Shown: positions 25,983-34,291 of the stretch, piece by piece | Layout: each line of letters starts with the position of its first letter | How positions within the stretch are numbered: the stretch's first letter is position 1 | From: CAWALV01 sp963782965 | Lineage (GTDB): Bacteria; Actinomycetota; Actinomycetes; Acidothermales; Acidothermaceae | NCBI GenBank assembly: GCA_963782965.1 | Contig: CAWALV010000002.1 | Span: 682,001 to 746,000 of the forward strand | Direction of reading: 5' to 3' | Length of the DNA stretch: 64,000 nucleotides | Made by a program: the position numbers and the translations under genes | Notes under the pieces: generated by a model | Told to the model about the DNA's origin: nothing | Databases searched by the model: none | The model's input: only the letters and a program-made list of their open reading frames with translations

Positions 25983-26011
25983 ACCACCCAGGGCTGATCC
26001 AACCAGCCTGA
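25906..26011 (+). pseudogene. Response regulator remnant (internally deleted)
   Basis: The frame begins exactly like the intact regulator at 30506 (IRVLLADDQPLVRA...ILSAED) and then jumps at 25983 to sequence matching the last codons of that gene (GCTGATCCAACCAGCCTGA at 25993-26011), now out of frame. About 560 bases, including the phospho-acceptor Asp and the DNA-binding domain, are deleted. Some 60 bases of 3' flank are also shared with 31165-31210, at lower identity. Confidence 0.9.
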
Positions 26012-26093
26012 GCGGGGTACGCCGGAGAGCGCAGCCGCAAGTTACGTTGCCGCGTCGACGACAGCCGCGCCACGGTTCGCGACGGTTGCCGGC

Positions 26094-27041
26094 ATGGACC
26101 TCACTTCAGAAGAACCGCAGATCGGTGCCTCGCTCGCCCCATCGGCAATCGAGATCGCCGGGCTGAGCAAGGCCTACGGCAAGCACACGGCGGTCGCCGA
26201 CGTGTCCTTCAACGTGCCCTTCAGGTCCGTCACCGGTTTTCTCGGCCCGAACGGTGCCGGGAAATCGACCACGCTGCGGATGCTGGTCGGGTTGACCCGG
26301 CCGAGCGCCGGACGGGCGACCGTGCTCGGCGCACCGTACCCGCAACTGGCCAACCCCGGCCGGCGCGTCGGGGTACTCCTCGACGCTGCCGCCCAGCACG
26401 CGGGACGCACCGGACGGGAAGTCCTCACCCTCGGCGCGATGCTGATGGGCCTTCCCACCGAGCGGGTCGGACAGATGATCGAGCAGGTCGGTCTCAGCGC
26501 CAGCGAGGCCGACCGGCGCACCGGTACGTATTCCCTGGGCATGCGGCAACGGCTTGGCATAGCCCACGCATTGCTCGGCGACCCGCGCGTGCTGGTCCTC
26601 GACGAACCGGCCAACGGCCTCGACCCGGCCGGCATCCACTGGATGCGCGGTCTGCTCCGCGAGTTCGCCGATGCCGGCGGCGCGGTGCTGCTGTCTTCCC
26701 ACCTCCTGCACGAGATCGAGGTCGTGGCCGACAAACTCGTGGTGATCGCCCGCGGCCGCATCGTCACTCAGGGCGCAAAGGCCGACCTGCTCGCTGGCGC
26801 GGGCAGCTACGCCCGCGCCGCCGACACCTCGGCTCTGGCACGCGCGTTGCGGGCGGCCGGGATCGAATGCGCGCCGGCCGAAGGTGGCGGCGTCACGGCG
26901 GCAGGCGACGCAGCGAGTGTCGCCCGTGTCGCTGCCGACGCGGGGCTCGTACTTCTCGAACTCCGCCCGGGTGGCGGCGGCTTGGAAGAGCTGTTCTTGA
27001 ACCTCACTGCCGACGACGCCCGAGAGGACGTGACCGCATGA
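26094..27041 (+). CDS. ABC transporter ATP-binding protein
   Basis: Energises the membrane protein encoded next. The 315-residue NBD has Walker A GPNGAGKST, Q-loop region, signature YSLGMRQRL, Walker B VLVLDEP and the switch His in SSHLLHE. The LGMRQRLG variant of the signature and the C-terminal extension (residues about 225-315) are typical of the DrrA/BcrA-type ATPases that work in antibiotic or lipid export. Start ATG 26094. It overlaps the permease by four bases. Confidence 0.93.
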   Translation: MDLTSEEPQIGASLAPSAIEIAGLSKAYGKHTAVADVSFNVPFRSVTGFLGPNGAGKSTTLRMLVGLTRPSAGRATVLGAPYPQLANPGRRVGVLLDAAAQHAGRTGREVLTLGAMLMGLPTERVGQMIEQVGLSASEADRRTGTYSLGMRQRLGIAHALLGDPRVLVLDEPANGLDPAGIHWMRGLLREFADAGGAVLLSSHLLHEIEVVADKLVVIARGRIVTQGAKADLLAGAGSYARAADTSALARALRAAGIECAPAEGGGVTAAGDAASVARVAADAGLVLLELRPGGGGLEELFLNLTADDAREDVTA

Positions 27042-27823
27042 CGCTCCACACCACGGGGTCCGCGTCGGCCGTTGCAGGCGAAGACAGCATCCCCTTCGCG
27101 CGACTGTGGCGCACCGAAGTGCGCAAGCTCGTCGACACTCGCGCCAGCCGCTGGCTGCTGATCGCGATCACCGGCGCCACCCCGATCGTGATCGCCGTGA
27201 TGCTGTTCGTCCTCAACAGGCAGGACCTGACCTTCAACAAGCTCGTCGACTACTCCTCGACCCCGGAGAAGATCCTGCTTCCCGCCCTGGGACTGCTCGC
27301 GATGACCAGCGAGTGGAGCCAGCGCACCGGCCTGGTCACGTTCACCCTCGTCCCAAACCGGGGACGGGTGCTACTCGCGAAATCCTTGGCCACGATCAGT
27401 CTCGGGCTGATGGTCACAGGGGTCATGTTCGCCGCCTGCGCTGTAGGGAATCTGCTCGGCGCCGAATTGCGGCAGGGCGTCGGCAGTTGGTCGTTCGGGC
27501 TGTCCGGGATCGCCGAGATCACTCTCGTCCAGGTCATCGGTCTGATCGAGGGAATGGCGTTCGGGCTGGCTCTCCTGATGACCGCCGGAGCTGTCGTCTC
27601 GTACTACGTGCTGCCGACGCTGTGGAGCGCGCTGTTCGCAACCAGTTCGCTGAGACGCGCTGGGTCATGGGTCGACATGAACAAGGCCGCGGGAAACCTT
27701 TACGACGAGAAGATCACCGGTACCGGCTGGCTGCAACTGTTGTTCGCCGCCAGCCTGTGGATCATCGTTCCGCTTGCCATCGGCGTTTGGCGGGTCAGCC
27801 GGGCCGAGATCAAGTCCGGATGA
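27038..27823 (+). CDS. ABC transporter permease (ABC-2 type)
   Basis: A 261-residue integral membrane subunit with six helices, beginning FARLWRTEVRKLVDTRASRWLLIAI and ending with WIIVPLAIGVWRVSRAEIKSG. Both ends are as in the ABC-2 permeases paired with BcrA-type ATPases. It is coupled to the ATPase (ATGA) and to the MFS gene (ATGA). The substrate is not predictable. Confidence 0.88.
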   Translation: MTLHTTGSASAVAGEDSIPFARLWRTEVRKLVDTRASRWLLIAITGATPIVIAVMLFVLNRQDLTFNKLVDYSSTPEKILLPALGLLAMTSEWSQRTGLVTFTLVPNRGRVLLAKSLATISLGLMVTGVMFAACAVGNLLGAELRQGVGSWSFGLSGIAEITLVQVIGLIEGMAFGLALLMTAGAVVSYYVLPTLWSALFATSSLRRAGSWVDMNKAAGNLYDEKITGTGWLQLLFAASLWIIVPLAIGVWRVSRAEIKSG

Positions 27824-29145
27824 CCGGATCGACTCCACCCGCACGCGTCACATGCAGCGGCGGGCGGCCCCAGCGTGCTTACGCACGGGCGCTGCGGACA
27901 CCCGGCGTTGCCTCGGTGCTGCTGACAGGCTTGGCCGTTCGCGTTCCCTGGGGGGCGGCGACCGTGATCGTCGTGCTTCACGTGCTCGACGATCTGAATC
28001 GCACGTACGCCATGGCCGGCTTCGTGGCGACAACACTCGGAATCACGACTGCGATGGGCAGTCCGTGGCGGGGACGCCTGCTCGAACGCGTCGGGGTGCG
28101 ACGAACGTTAGGACCCTCCATCGCGACTCTGACCTTGGCAGGCGCGGCGATCCCGTGGGTCGGGTATTGGCCCCTCCTGGCGCTGTCGGCTTTGTCAGGT
28201 CTGTTCGCACTGCCAACATTGGCCGTGGTCCGGGCGTCGCTCGACGCGGCGGTTGACGATCAGCTGCGACCGACGGTGATGGCGCTCGACGCCATCGCCG
28301 CCGACGGTGCGTTCATGCTCGGGCCCGCTTGCGGTATTGCGATTGCCTCCCTGTTCGGCGACCAGGTGGCTCTGACGGCGTTCCTGGTCACCTACGCCCT
28401 CGCAGGCGCGTGGATGTGGTGGCTCCAGCCATCGCTCGCACCCGCAGGCGGACACGAGGTCGAACCAACTGGGCAGAATCCCGACCCCTCACCCGGTGGC
28501 ATCGCTCTCGCCGTCATCGTGGCGATGGCCTTCGCCTGCGCACTGGCCGACAGTGCCGGCGAACTCTCGACTGTCGCGGCGATGAAGAGCTGGCACCATC
28601 CGGAGCTGATCGGGCTTGTCATCTCCGGCTGGGCCGTCGGCTCGATCCTGGGCGGGATCCTTTTCGGGCTGCTACCGACCCGCCCACCGAGCAGCCTGCT
28701 CTTGGCCGGACTCTCCGGATCCCTAGCCCTGACCGCCCTAGCCCGCAACGGCGTCAGCTATGCGCTGCTGCTGAGCCTCAACGGACTATTCGTGGCCCCG
28801 ACCTACGCCGCGATCAGCTCGGACGTCATGGCCGTCGCCTCGCCAGGCAGGCAAGCCGAGGCGCTGAGCTGGCAGTCCGGCGCAATGGTCCTCGGGACGG
28901 CGCTCGGCACCCCCGCCGCGGGTGGGGTGATCGACAATTCGGGCTGGCCGGTCGGACTTATGATGGCAGCCGGCGTCGGACTGGCCGCCCTCGTGCCTCG
29001 AACCGCCCTCGGCATGAGGGGCACCCTTCATCACGCTCCAGCTGGCATCAACCGCCGTCTCCGGCGGAAACCCTACGCGATGCCATTCAGCCGTTCCGGA
29101 GCTGGCGGACCACCCCAGCGACGGTCTCGATCGACTCGACCGTGA
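27820..29145 (+). CDS. MFS transporter
   Basis: A 441-residue major facilitator with about 12 helices. The motif-A-like loop GSPWRGRLLERVGVRRTLG lies between helices 2 and 3, and the second half starts at ALAVIVAMAFACALADSAG. ATG 27820 overlaps the permease stop, so the ABC pair and this exporter are one operon. The last 25 codons (from RKPYAMPF) run antisense over the broken monooxygenase gene and look like an acquired tail after loss of the native stop. Confidence 0.88.
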   Translation: MTGSTPPARVTCSGGRPQRAYARALRTPGVASVLLTGLAVRVPWGAATVIVVLHVLDDLNRTYAMAGFVATTLGITTAMGSPWRGRLLERVGVRRTLGPSIATLTLAGAAIPWVGYWPLLALSALSGLFALPTLAVVRASLDAAVDDQLRPTVMALDAIAADGAFMLGPACGIAIASLFGDQVALTAFLVTYALAGAWMWWLQPSLAPAGGHEVEPTGQNPDPSPGGIALAVIVAMAFACALADSAGELSTVAAMKSWHHPELIGLVISGWAVGSILGGILFGLLPTRPPSSLLLAGLSGSLALTALARNGVSYALLLSLNGLFVAPTYAAISSDVMAVASPGRQAEALSWQSGAMVLGTALGTPAAGGVIDNSGWPVGLMMAAGVGLAALVPRTALGMRGTLHHAPAGINRRLRRKPYAMPFSRSGAGGPPQRRSRSTRP

Positions 29146-29467
29146 TCGGGTCGGGCGCCGAGACCGAGAACGAGCCGGCCGCCGGAAATGGCGTCCACGG
29201 TGGCTGCGAGCTTGGCAAGCATCGCTGGCGAGTGGAAGCTTGTCGAAGCGACGAGCGGGCCGACCTCGATCCGTTCGGTGACGATGGCTAGAGCTGCGAG
29301 CGCCGTCCATACCTCCCCCGGCCCCCGCACCTGCCCGTCGGGCAGGTCGTAGAGCAGGTGGTCACCAGCCAGATCGAATCAAGCCCGCCGCGCTCGGCCA
29401 CCTGCGCCATCTCGACCACCTCGGGCCACGGCACGGCACGCCCGACCTCAGGCAGTTGGACTCCCAC
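29073..29467 (-). pseudogene. Luciferase-like (LLM) flavin monooxygenase, frameshifted and truncated
   Basis: Two minus-strand frames together give the N-terminus of an LLM-class F420/FMN oxidoreductase: VGVQLPEVGRAVPWPEVVEM, then GGLDSIWLV, then after a one-base deletion near 29355 HLLYDLPDGQVRGPGEVWTALAAL and TERIEVGPLVASTSFHSPAM. A second frame break follows ISGGRLVLGLG near 29160. Everything after about residue 110 of the usual 300 is missing. Not functional. Confidence 0.8.
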
Positions 29468-29557
29468 TCGGCACAGCACCACGCGAACCCAATACGCGAC
29501 CGGACTGTCCCGGTCTCGGGCTTGGTCGCCATCAGCCCTCAGCATCATCGTGTCGAC

Positions 29558-29806
29558 CCAGTCGCTCGCTGCCGTCCATCGGTCACGTTCTCACTCCGTC
29601 ACGTGTCACATGAAGAGGACCTCCTGGACCAGGGGAGTGTGACACGGAGGAACGCAGATGCAGCTCTTCATCACGGTGGCAAGCGGTGCGCTCGGCCGCC
29701 GCCTCGTCTGCCAACTCGTCGAACGCGGGCACGAGGTGTCCGGCACCGTCCACTCCGCCGCGGGCGCGGAACGGCTGAGCACGCCAGGGGTGGAGTCGAT
29801 CGAACT
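29558..29806 (+). repeat. 249-bp direct duplication, copy 1
   Basis: Matches 33050-33298 at an offset of 3492. It carries the first codons of the sigma gene, the divergent promoter region and the first 49 codons of the epimerase. The encoded peptides differ at five of 49 residues, so this copy is older than the 778-bp duplication that it abuts at 29805. Confidence 0.9.
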
Positions 29807-30509
29807 GCGTGGCCGGCGCGTTCGGCTGGCCGGGCTCGCTGAGCGGGCTCGTTTTCTGGAAAGGTCGCGTGAGGAGGTGGCCTCGCGGCGGGCTGCCGAG
29901 GAGCGGTTGCGGATTGCCCGCGATCTGCACGACAGCGTCGCGCACGCGATGGCGACGATCAACGTGCAGGCCGGTGCTGCGGCACACGTGGTGGCTCGCC
30001 GACCGGAAGCGGCCGCCGATGCGTTGGCGGTCATCCAACGCGCGAGCGGCGAAGTGCTCGACGAGCTGAGCGCGATGCTGCGGATTTTGCGCCAGGACGG
30101 CAGTCCCGCCGACCGGGCGCCGACGCCGGGCCTTGCCGACATCAGCCGGCTGGTGGATGGCATCCGGGGAGCCGGGCTGGGCGTCGCGGTGAGCCAGGAC
30201 GGCCCGCTTGCCGGGATCGCGCCGGTGGTGGGGACCGCGGCGTACCGGGTGGTGCAGGAGGCGTTGACCAACGTGTTGCGCCACTCGCAGGCCCGGGAGG
30301 TTCGGGTGTTGGTGGCGGTGGGGTCGGACGGTGGGCTGGAGGTAGAGATCACCGACCCGGGTCCGGCCGCGCATGAGTCGGTCTGCGGCACTGGGGTGGG
30401 GCTGCGCGGGATGGCCGAGCGGGTCGCCGCCACTGGTGGTCGTCTAGAGGCCACGGCCACCGGCACAGGTGGGTTTCGTGTGGCGGCCTGCTGGCAGGCC
30501 GCCGCGTGA
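29658..30509 (+). CDS. Chimeric protein: epimerase N-terminus fused to histidine kinase cytoplasmic domain
   Basis: A 283-residue in-frame fusion. Residues 1-49 are the Rossmann start of an NAD-dependent epimerase (compare the intact gene at 33150), with the first loop Gly changed to Val (ITVASGALG). From residue 50 the sequence is the kinase copy: DHp helix with His91, then the HATPase domain. The membrane sensor is absent, so it would be a soluble kinase. It sits behind a copy of the ECF41-type promoter and a GGAGG ribosome site, and overlaps an intact response-regulator gene by four bases. Kinase catalytic residues look complete; whether the fusion folds is unknown. Confidence 0.85.
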   Translation: MQLFITVASGALGRRLVCQLVERGHEVSGTVHSAAGAERLSTPGVESIELRGRRVRLAGLAERARFLERSREEVASRRAAEERLRIARDLHDSVAHAMATINVQAGAAAHVVARRPEAAADALAVIQRASGEVLDELSAMLRILRQDGSPADRAPTPGLADISRLVDGIRGAGLGVAVSQDGPLAGIAPVVGTAAYRVVQEALTNVLRHSQAREVRVLVAVGSDGGLEVEITDPGPAAHESVCGTGVGLRGMAERVAATGGRLEATATGTGGFRVAACWQAAA

Positions 30510-30582
30510 TCCGGGTGCTGCTCGCCGACGACCAGCCGCTGGTGCGCGCCGGGTTCGCGATGATCCTCTCCGCCGAGGACGA
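29805..30582 (+). repeat. 778-bp direct duplication, copy 2
   Basis: Second copy of 25205-25982 (offset 4600). The left junction lies inside the epimerase-like frame at shared CTGCGT-flanking bases; the right end is inside the intact response regulator. Confidence 0.95.
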
Positions 30583-31165
30583 CATGTGCGTGGTCGGCGA
30601 GGCCGATGACGGCTCAGCTGCGCTCGTCATGACCCGCGCGCAGCGTCCGGACGTGGTGTTGATGGACATCCGGATGCCGGGCGTGGACGGGTTGGCCGCT
30701 ACCCGGCGAATCAGCGACGACCCCGACCTGAGCGCGGTGAAAGTGCTGGTATTGACCACCTTCGAGCTGGATGAGTACGTCTTCGAGGCTTTGCGCGCCG
30801 GAGCGAGCGGGTTCCTGGTCAAGCACACCCAACCCGCCGATCTGGTCCGTGCGGTGCGTGAGATCGCCGCCGGTGAGGCGCTCCTGTCGCCCAGCGTGAC
30901 GCGCCGGTTGATCGCCGAGTTCACGTCGCGCCCCGCACGACCGTCGCTTGTCCCAGCGACGATGTGTGTCCTGACCGACCGGGAACGCGAGGTCGTCGCC
31001 CTGGTCGCCCAGGGCATGTCGAACGACGAGATCGCGGCCGACTTGGTCCTGAGTCCGGCTACCGCGCGCACCCATGTCAGCCGCGCGATGGTCAAGCTGC
31101 AAGCCCGCGACCGTGCCCAACTGGTGGTTTTCGCCTACCAGTCCAGGCTGATCCAACCAGCCTGA
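30506..31165 (+). CDS. LuxR/NarL-family response regulator
   Basis: A 219-residue two-component regulator. Receiver domain: acidic pocket LLADDQ, phospho-acceptor Asp54 (VVLMDIRMPG) and Lys near 105 (FLVKHTQ). The C-terminal LuxR helix-turn-helix reads LTDREREVVALVAQGMSNDEIAADLVLSPATARTHVSRAMVKLQARDR. GTG start overlaps the chimeric kinase. It is the only intact regulator for the two kinase copies. Confidence 0.95.
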   Translation: MIRVLLADDQPLVRAGFAMILSAEDDMCVVGEADDGSAALVMTRAQRPDVVLMDIRMPGVDGLAATRRISDDPDLSAVKVLVLTTFELDEYVFEALRAGASGFLVKHTQPADLVRAVREIAAGEALLSPSVTRRLIAEFTSRPARPSLVPATMCVLTDREREVVALVAQGMSNDEIAADLVLSPATARTHVSRAMVKLQARDRAQLVVFAYQSRLIQPA

Positions 31166-31378
31166 GCGGCGTACGTCGGAGAGCGCAGCCGAAGGTCACG
31201 TTTCCGCGTCGAGGTACCGCGTTGAAGCCGCGGGGTGCAGTGAACCTATGGATCCTCCTCCCGCCAGGTACGTCGACACGCGGATGGCAAGACTGCGACT
31301 CCCGCACGACGCGGCCGATGCCGCCCATCTACACCCTTGGAGTTATCAGGCCGTCGAGCGAGCCAGGCAGAGGGGACG

Positions 31379-32062
31379 ATGCGAAGGTCAAGGGGCTGGC
31401 TGCTCGTCGTCGCCGTCGTTTTCAGCCTGGTGCTCATCTACCCCTACCTGGGCCTCGATATCAGCAGCAGTCGGATTGATGCGCACGGCAGCCAGCTGCA
31501 CTACGGCGTACTGGTTGCGCACATCTGCACTGCCACCGTCGCGCTCCTGCTCGGCTCGCTGCAGTTCATCCCGAAGGTGCGGGCGCACAAGCCGCTCCAC
31601 CGAGCGCTCGGCCGGGTCTACCTGTTCGTCGGAGTCGGGCCGTCGGCTGTCACCACGATTCCGGTCGCCGTGTGGTTTGGTCGCACCCTCACCCAAATCG
31701 GCCTGATCACAGCTGCCGCCTTGTGGTTGATCACCGGAGGTCTGGCCTACCGGGCCGGCCGCCAGCATGAGTTCGATCGTCACGGTGAATGGATGATGCG
31801 CAACTACGCGCTGACGTTCCTTGCGGTCACCTCGCGCATCCTGGTTCCCCTCCTCTTGCTGGTCCAGATCCCCTTCAGTGGAGCTGGAGCGGCATCGATC
31901 GGCGATCGTGCGCCGTCGATGATTCCGGTGGGTCAAACACTGGGCTGGGTCATCAACCTGATCGTGGTCGAAGTTCTTATCAGGCGCGAGCACGGTCGTC
32001 GAGAGCCGTCGCGACCAAGTCCTCAAGCCGAAGACATACCGACCGGCCTGCCGCGCGAATGA
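31379..32062 (+). CDS. DUF2306 domain-containing membrane protein
   Basis: A 227-residue polytopic protein with about seven helices. Typical DUF2306 segments: LQFIPKVRAHKPLHRALGRVYLFVG, in which the HRxLGRVY motif is the family hallmark, and FDRHGEWMMRNYALTFLAVTSRIL. Function of the family is unknown, possibly a quinone/haem-linked membrane protein. ATG 31379 follows AGGGG closely; an upstream TTG is in frame but unlikely. Confidence 0.82.
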   Translation: MRRSRGWLLVVAVVFSLVLIYPYLGLDISSSRIDAHGSQLHYGVLVAHICTATVALLLGSLQFIPKVRAHKPLHRALGRVYLFVGVGPSAVTTIPVAVWFGRTLTQIGLITAAALWLITGGLAYRAGRQHEFDRHGEWMMRNYALTFLAVTSRILVPLLLLVQIPFSGAGAASIGDRAPSMIPVGQTLGWVINLIVVEVLIRREHGRREPSRPSPQAEDIPTGLPRE

Positions 32063-32198
32063 GCCGCGGCCCGGCGAAAGCAATCATCGGGAACATGACT
32101 CTGGAGATGCGACAGGTCGAGGGCGTTCCTCGAGCGGACCAGCCGACGCGATTCCTGCTCGCCATCGCCGGCGTCGCCGGCTCGGCGCACCGCGTTCA

Positions 32199-33071
32199 TC
32201 ACCCAAGCACGGGCGAAGCGATCCGAGCGACACGTTCGGGGTCGGTGATCGCGTCGATCTCGATGATCCTGCCGTTCGTGACGGCGAAGGCCATGAGGGA
32301 GAACGGCCGTCCATGAATGGTGACGACCGCCCCTGGTGCGCCGTTCACGAGGACGCGGTGGAGATGTGCACCCTGCGGCGCTCGCGCCATCTTCGAGACC
32401 GCGGTGACTCCCCGCACGATCTTGCCGCGCCGCCGATCACCGTAGTCGGCGCGAAGCACGACATCCGGATCGAGCACGCGCGCGAGCGCTTCGAGGTCGC
32501 CTCCTCGAGCGGCAGCGAAAAAGGCGTCGACGACCTCACGTCCGCGTCGGCGATCCGGGTTCACGGGCGGGATCGCTGCCTCCCGCACGCGTCGTCGGGC
32601 CCGGCTGGCGCGCTGTCGTGCGGCCGCGGCGGTGCGTCCGGAAATTGCGGCGACCTCCTCGAAGGACAAGGCGAACATGTCATGCAGGACGTACGCCAGC
32701 CGCTCGCCGGGCGTGAGCGTGTCGAGGACGACGAGCAGGGCCAGGCTGATCGAGTCAGCCAGGATCGCTTCCTGGTCGGGTTCGAGATCACGGTCCGGCA
32801 CCACCATGGGATCGGGCAGGTGCACCCCGTAGGTGTCCACGCGGCGCTGCTCGGCGGACCGCAACACGTTGAGGCAGATCCGCGTCAGTACCGTCGTGAG
32901 CCACCCGTCGAGATTGTCGATCTCGTCGTCCCCGGCCCGACTCAGCCGCAGCCACGTCTCCTGCACGGCGTCGTCGGCCTCGGCTGTCGATCCCAGCATC
33001 CGGTACGCCACCGCCCGCAACCGCGGCCGGTGCTCCTCGAAGCGCTGCGCCAGCCGCTCGCTACCGTCCAT
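32199..33071 (-). CDS. ECF41/SigJ-type RNA polymerase sigma factor with SnoaL-like C-terminal domain
   Basis: A 290-residue sigma factor. Region 2 is FEEHRPRLRAVAYRMLGSTAEADDAVQETWLRL; region 4 is TPGERLAYVLHDMFALSFEEVAAISGRTAAAARQRASRARRRV; about 110 residues of a SnoaL/NTF2-like domain follow (VVDAFFAAARGGDLEAL). ECF41 proteins use this extension to tune their own activity instead of an anti-sigma; the HLPDPMV linker is equivalent to their WLPEP motif. They sit beside a COE (carboxymuconolactone decarboxylase/oxidoreductase/epimerase) gene, exactly as the divergent epimerase here. ATG 33071. Confidence 0.92.
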   Translation of the reverse strand: MDGSERLAQRFEEHRPRLRAVAYRMLGSTAEADDAVQETWLRLSRAGDDEIDNLDGWLTTVLTRICLNVLRSAEQRRVDTYGVHLPDPMVVPDRDLEPDQEAILADSISLALLVVLDTLTPGERLAYVLHDMFALSFEEVAAISGRTAAAARQRASRARRRVREAAIPPVNPDRRRGREVVDAFFAAARGGDLEALARVLDPDVVLRADYGDRRRGKIVRGVTAVSKMARAPQGAHLHRVLVNGAPGAVVTIHGRPFSLMAFAVTNGRIIEIDAITDPERVARIASPVLG

Positions 33072-33298
33072 CGGTCACGTTCTCACTCCGTCACGTGTCA
33101 CATGAAGAAGACCCCCTGGACCAGGGGAGTGTGACACGGAGGAACGCAGATGCAGGTCTTCATCACGGGGGCAAGCGGTGCACTCGGCCGCCGCCTTGTC
33201 TGCCAACTCGTCGAACGCGGGCACGAGGTGCTCGGCACCGTCCACTCCGCCGCGGGCGCGGAACGGCTGAGCGCGCTGGGGGTGGAGTCGATCGAACT
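33050..33298 (+). repeat. 249-bp direct duplication, copy 2 (intact context)
   Basis: Parent-like copy of 29558-29806. Here it sits in its natural place across the sigma/epimerase divergent promoter. Confidence 0.9.
33096..33136. promoter_or_regulatory. Symmetric divergent ECF41-type promoter
   Basis: TGTCACA occurs at 33096-33102 on the plus strand and at 33136-33130 on the minus strand. This is the published -35 consensus of ECF41 factors. Sixteen bases downstream of each lies GACC (plus) or GGTC (minus), where CGTC is expected. The centre CCCCTGGaCCAGGGG is itself palindromic. The plus-strand element places the likely start point about 20 bases before the epimerase ATG. The same elements recur at 29604-29644 upstream of the chimeric kinase. 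Confidence 0.6.
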
Positions 33299-34103
33299 CG
33301 ACCTGCTCGACGCTCGCGCTGTCCGCAACGTCGTACTCGGCAGCAGGCCGGACGCCATCGTCCACGAGGCCACCGCCCTGGGCAACGCCCGGTTCGGTCG
33401 CAGCCTCGATCGCACCTTCGCGAACACGAACGAGCTGCGCACCGCAGGCACCGACGCGCTGCTCGCTGCAGCGCGGGAGGCCGGCGCGCCCCGCTTCGTC
33501 GCGCAGAGCTTCGCGCCGTCGAGGTACGCGCGCGTGGGCGGTCCGGTGAAGACCGAGGACGATCCGCTCGACACCGACCCGCCCCCGCGCGCACAGCAGA
33601 CCTATGCGGCCATGGCACACCTCGACCGCGTAGTGACGGAGGCGGGCGGGACCGTGCTCCGCTATGGCGGCTTCTACGGCGACGTGAACGACGGGCTGAT
33701 CTCGCCGATCCGCAAGCGGCAGTTCCCGATCGTCGGTGACGGCGGCGGCATCATGTCGTTCGTCCATCTCGATGACGCCGCCGCGGCTACGGTGCTTGCG
33801 ATCGAGCAGCATTGTCCCGGCATCTACAACATCGTGGATGACGAACCAGCCCCCGTTTGCGATTGGTTACCGGTGCTCGCGGCTGCCCTCGGAGCCGAAC
33901 CGCCCCGGCACGTTCCACGATGGCTCGCCCGAGTGATCGCGGGCCAGGCAGCGGTGCTCATGGGCACCGAGGCGCGCGGTGCCTCCAACGCCAAGGCCAA
34001 GCGCGTGCTGGGCTGGGTACCGCGCCACCCGACATGGCGTGAGGGCTTCGCCGCCGCCTACGCGAGCCTCATGACCGACGAGGAACCCTCCCGCAAAACC
34101 TAG
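33150..34103 (+). CDS. NAD-dependent epimerase/dehydratase (COE-type partner of ECF41 sigma)
   Basis: A 317-residue extended-SDR protein. Nucleotide loop ITGASGALGRRL at residue 4, DLLDARAV as the acidic second strand, and GGGIMSFVHLDDAAAATVLAIE in the C-terminal part; the expected YxxxK is not obvious (QTYAAMAHLDR occupies its place). ATG 33150 has GGAGG nine bases before. It is divergent from the ECF41 sigma gene, the standard COE arrangement, and is probably its main target. Substrate unknown. Confidence 0.88.
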   Translation: MQVFITGASGALGRRLVCQLVERGHEVLGTVHSAAGAERLSALGVESIELDLLDARAVRNVVLGSRPDAIVHEATALGNARFGRSLDRTFANTNELRTAGTDALLAAAREAGAPRFVAQSFAPSRYARVGGPVKTEDDPLDTDPPPRAQQTYAAMAHLDRVVTEAGGTVLRYGGFYGDVNDGLISPIRKRQFPIVGDGGGIMSFVHLDDAAAATVLAIEQHCPGIYNIVDDEPAPVCDWLPVLAAALGAEPPRHVPRWLARVIAGQAAVLMGTEARGASNAKAKRVLGWVPRHPTWREGFAAAYASLMTDEEPSRKT

Positions 34104-34291
34104 GGCGCCGGCAGTGATCGCGGTGCTTGCACTTCCCGACGGCGATGAGGTTGCCGACGCGGTCCACCTCGGCAAGCATCCCGCCGACGTCAGGTCGTGG
34201 TCGGCCAAGAGAATCGTGCTTGTTCCGGTACGGGTCCAGCCCGGACGTCGGCGCGTGCCGTGGGTCGACGTGCTTGTCCGCACGGTGGATC

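Noticed and set aside
34104..34291. Possible small gene after the epimerase (frame from 34114)
   Set aside because: The frame runs into the aldo/keto reductase antisense, has no ribosome site and no recognisable motif; treated as intergenic.
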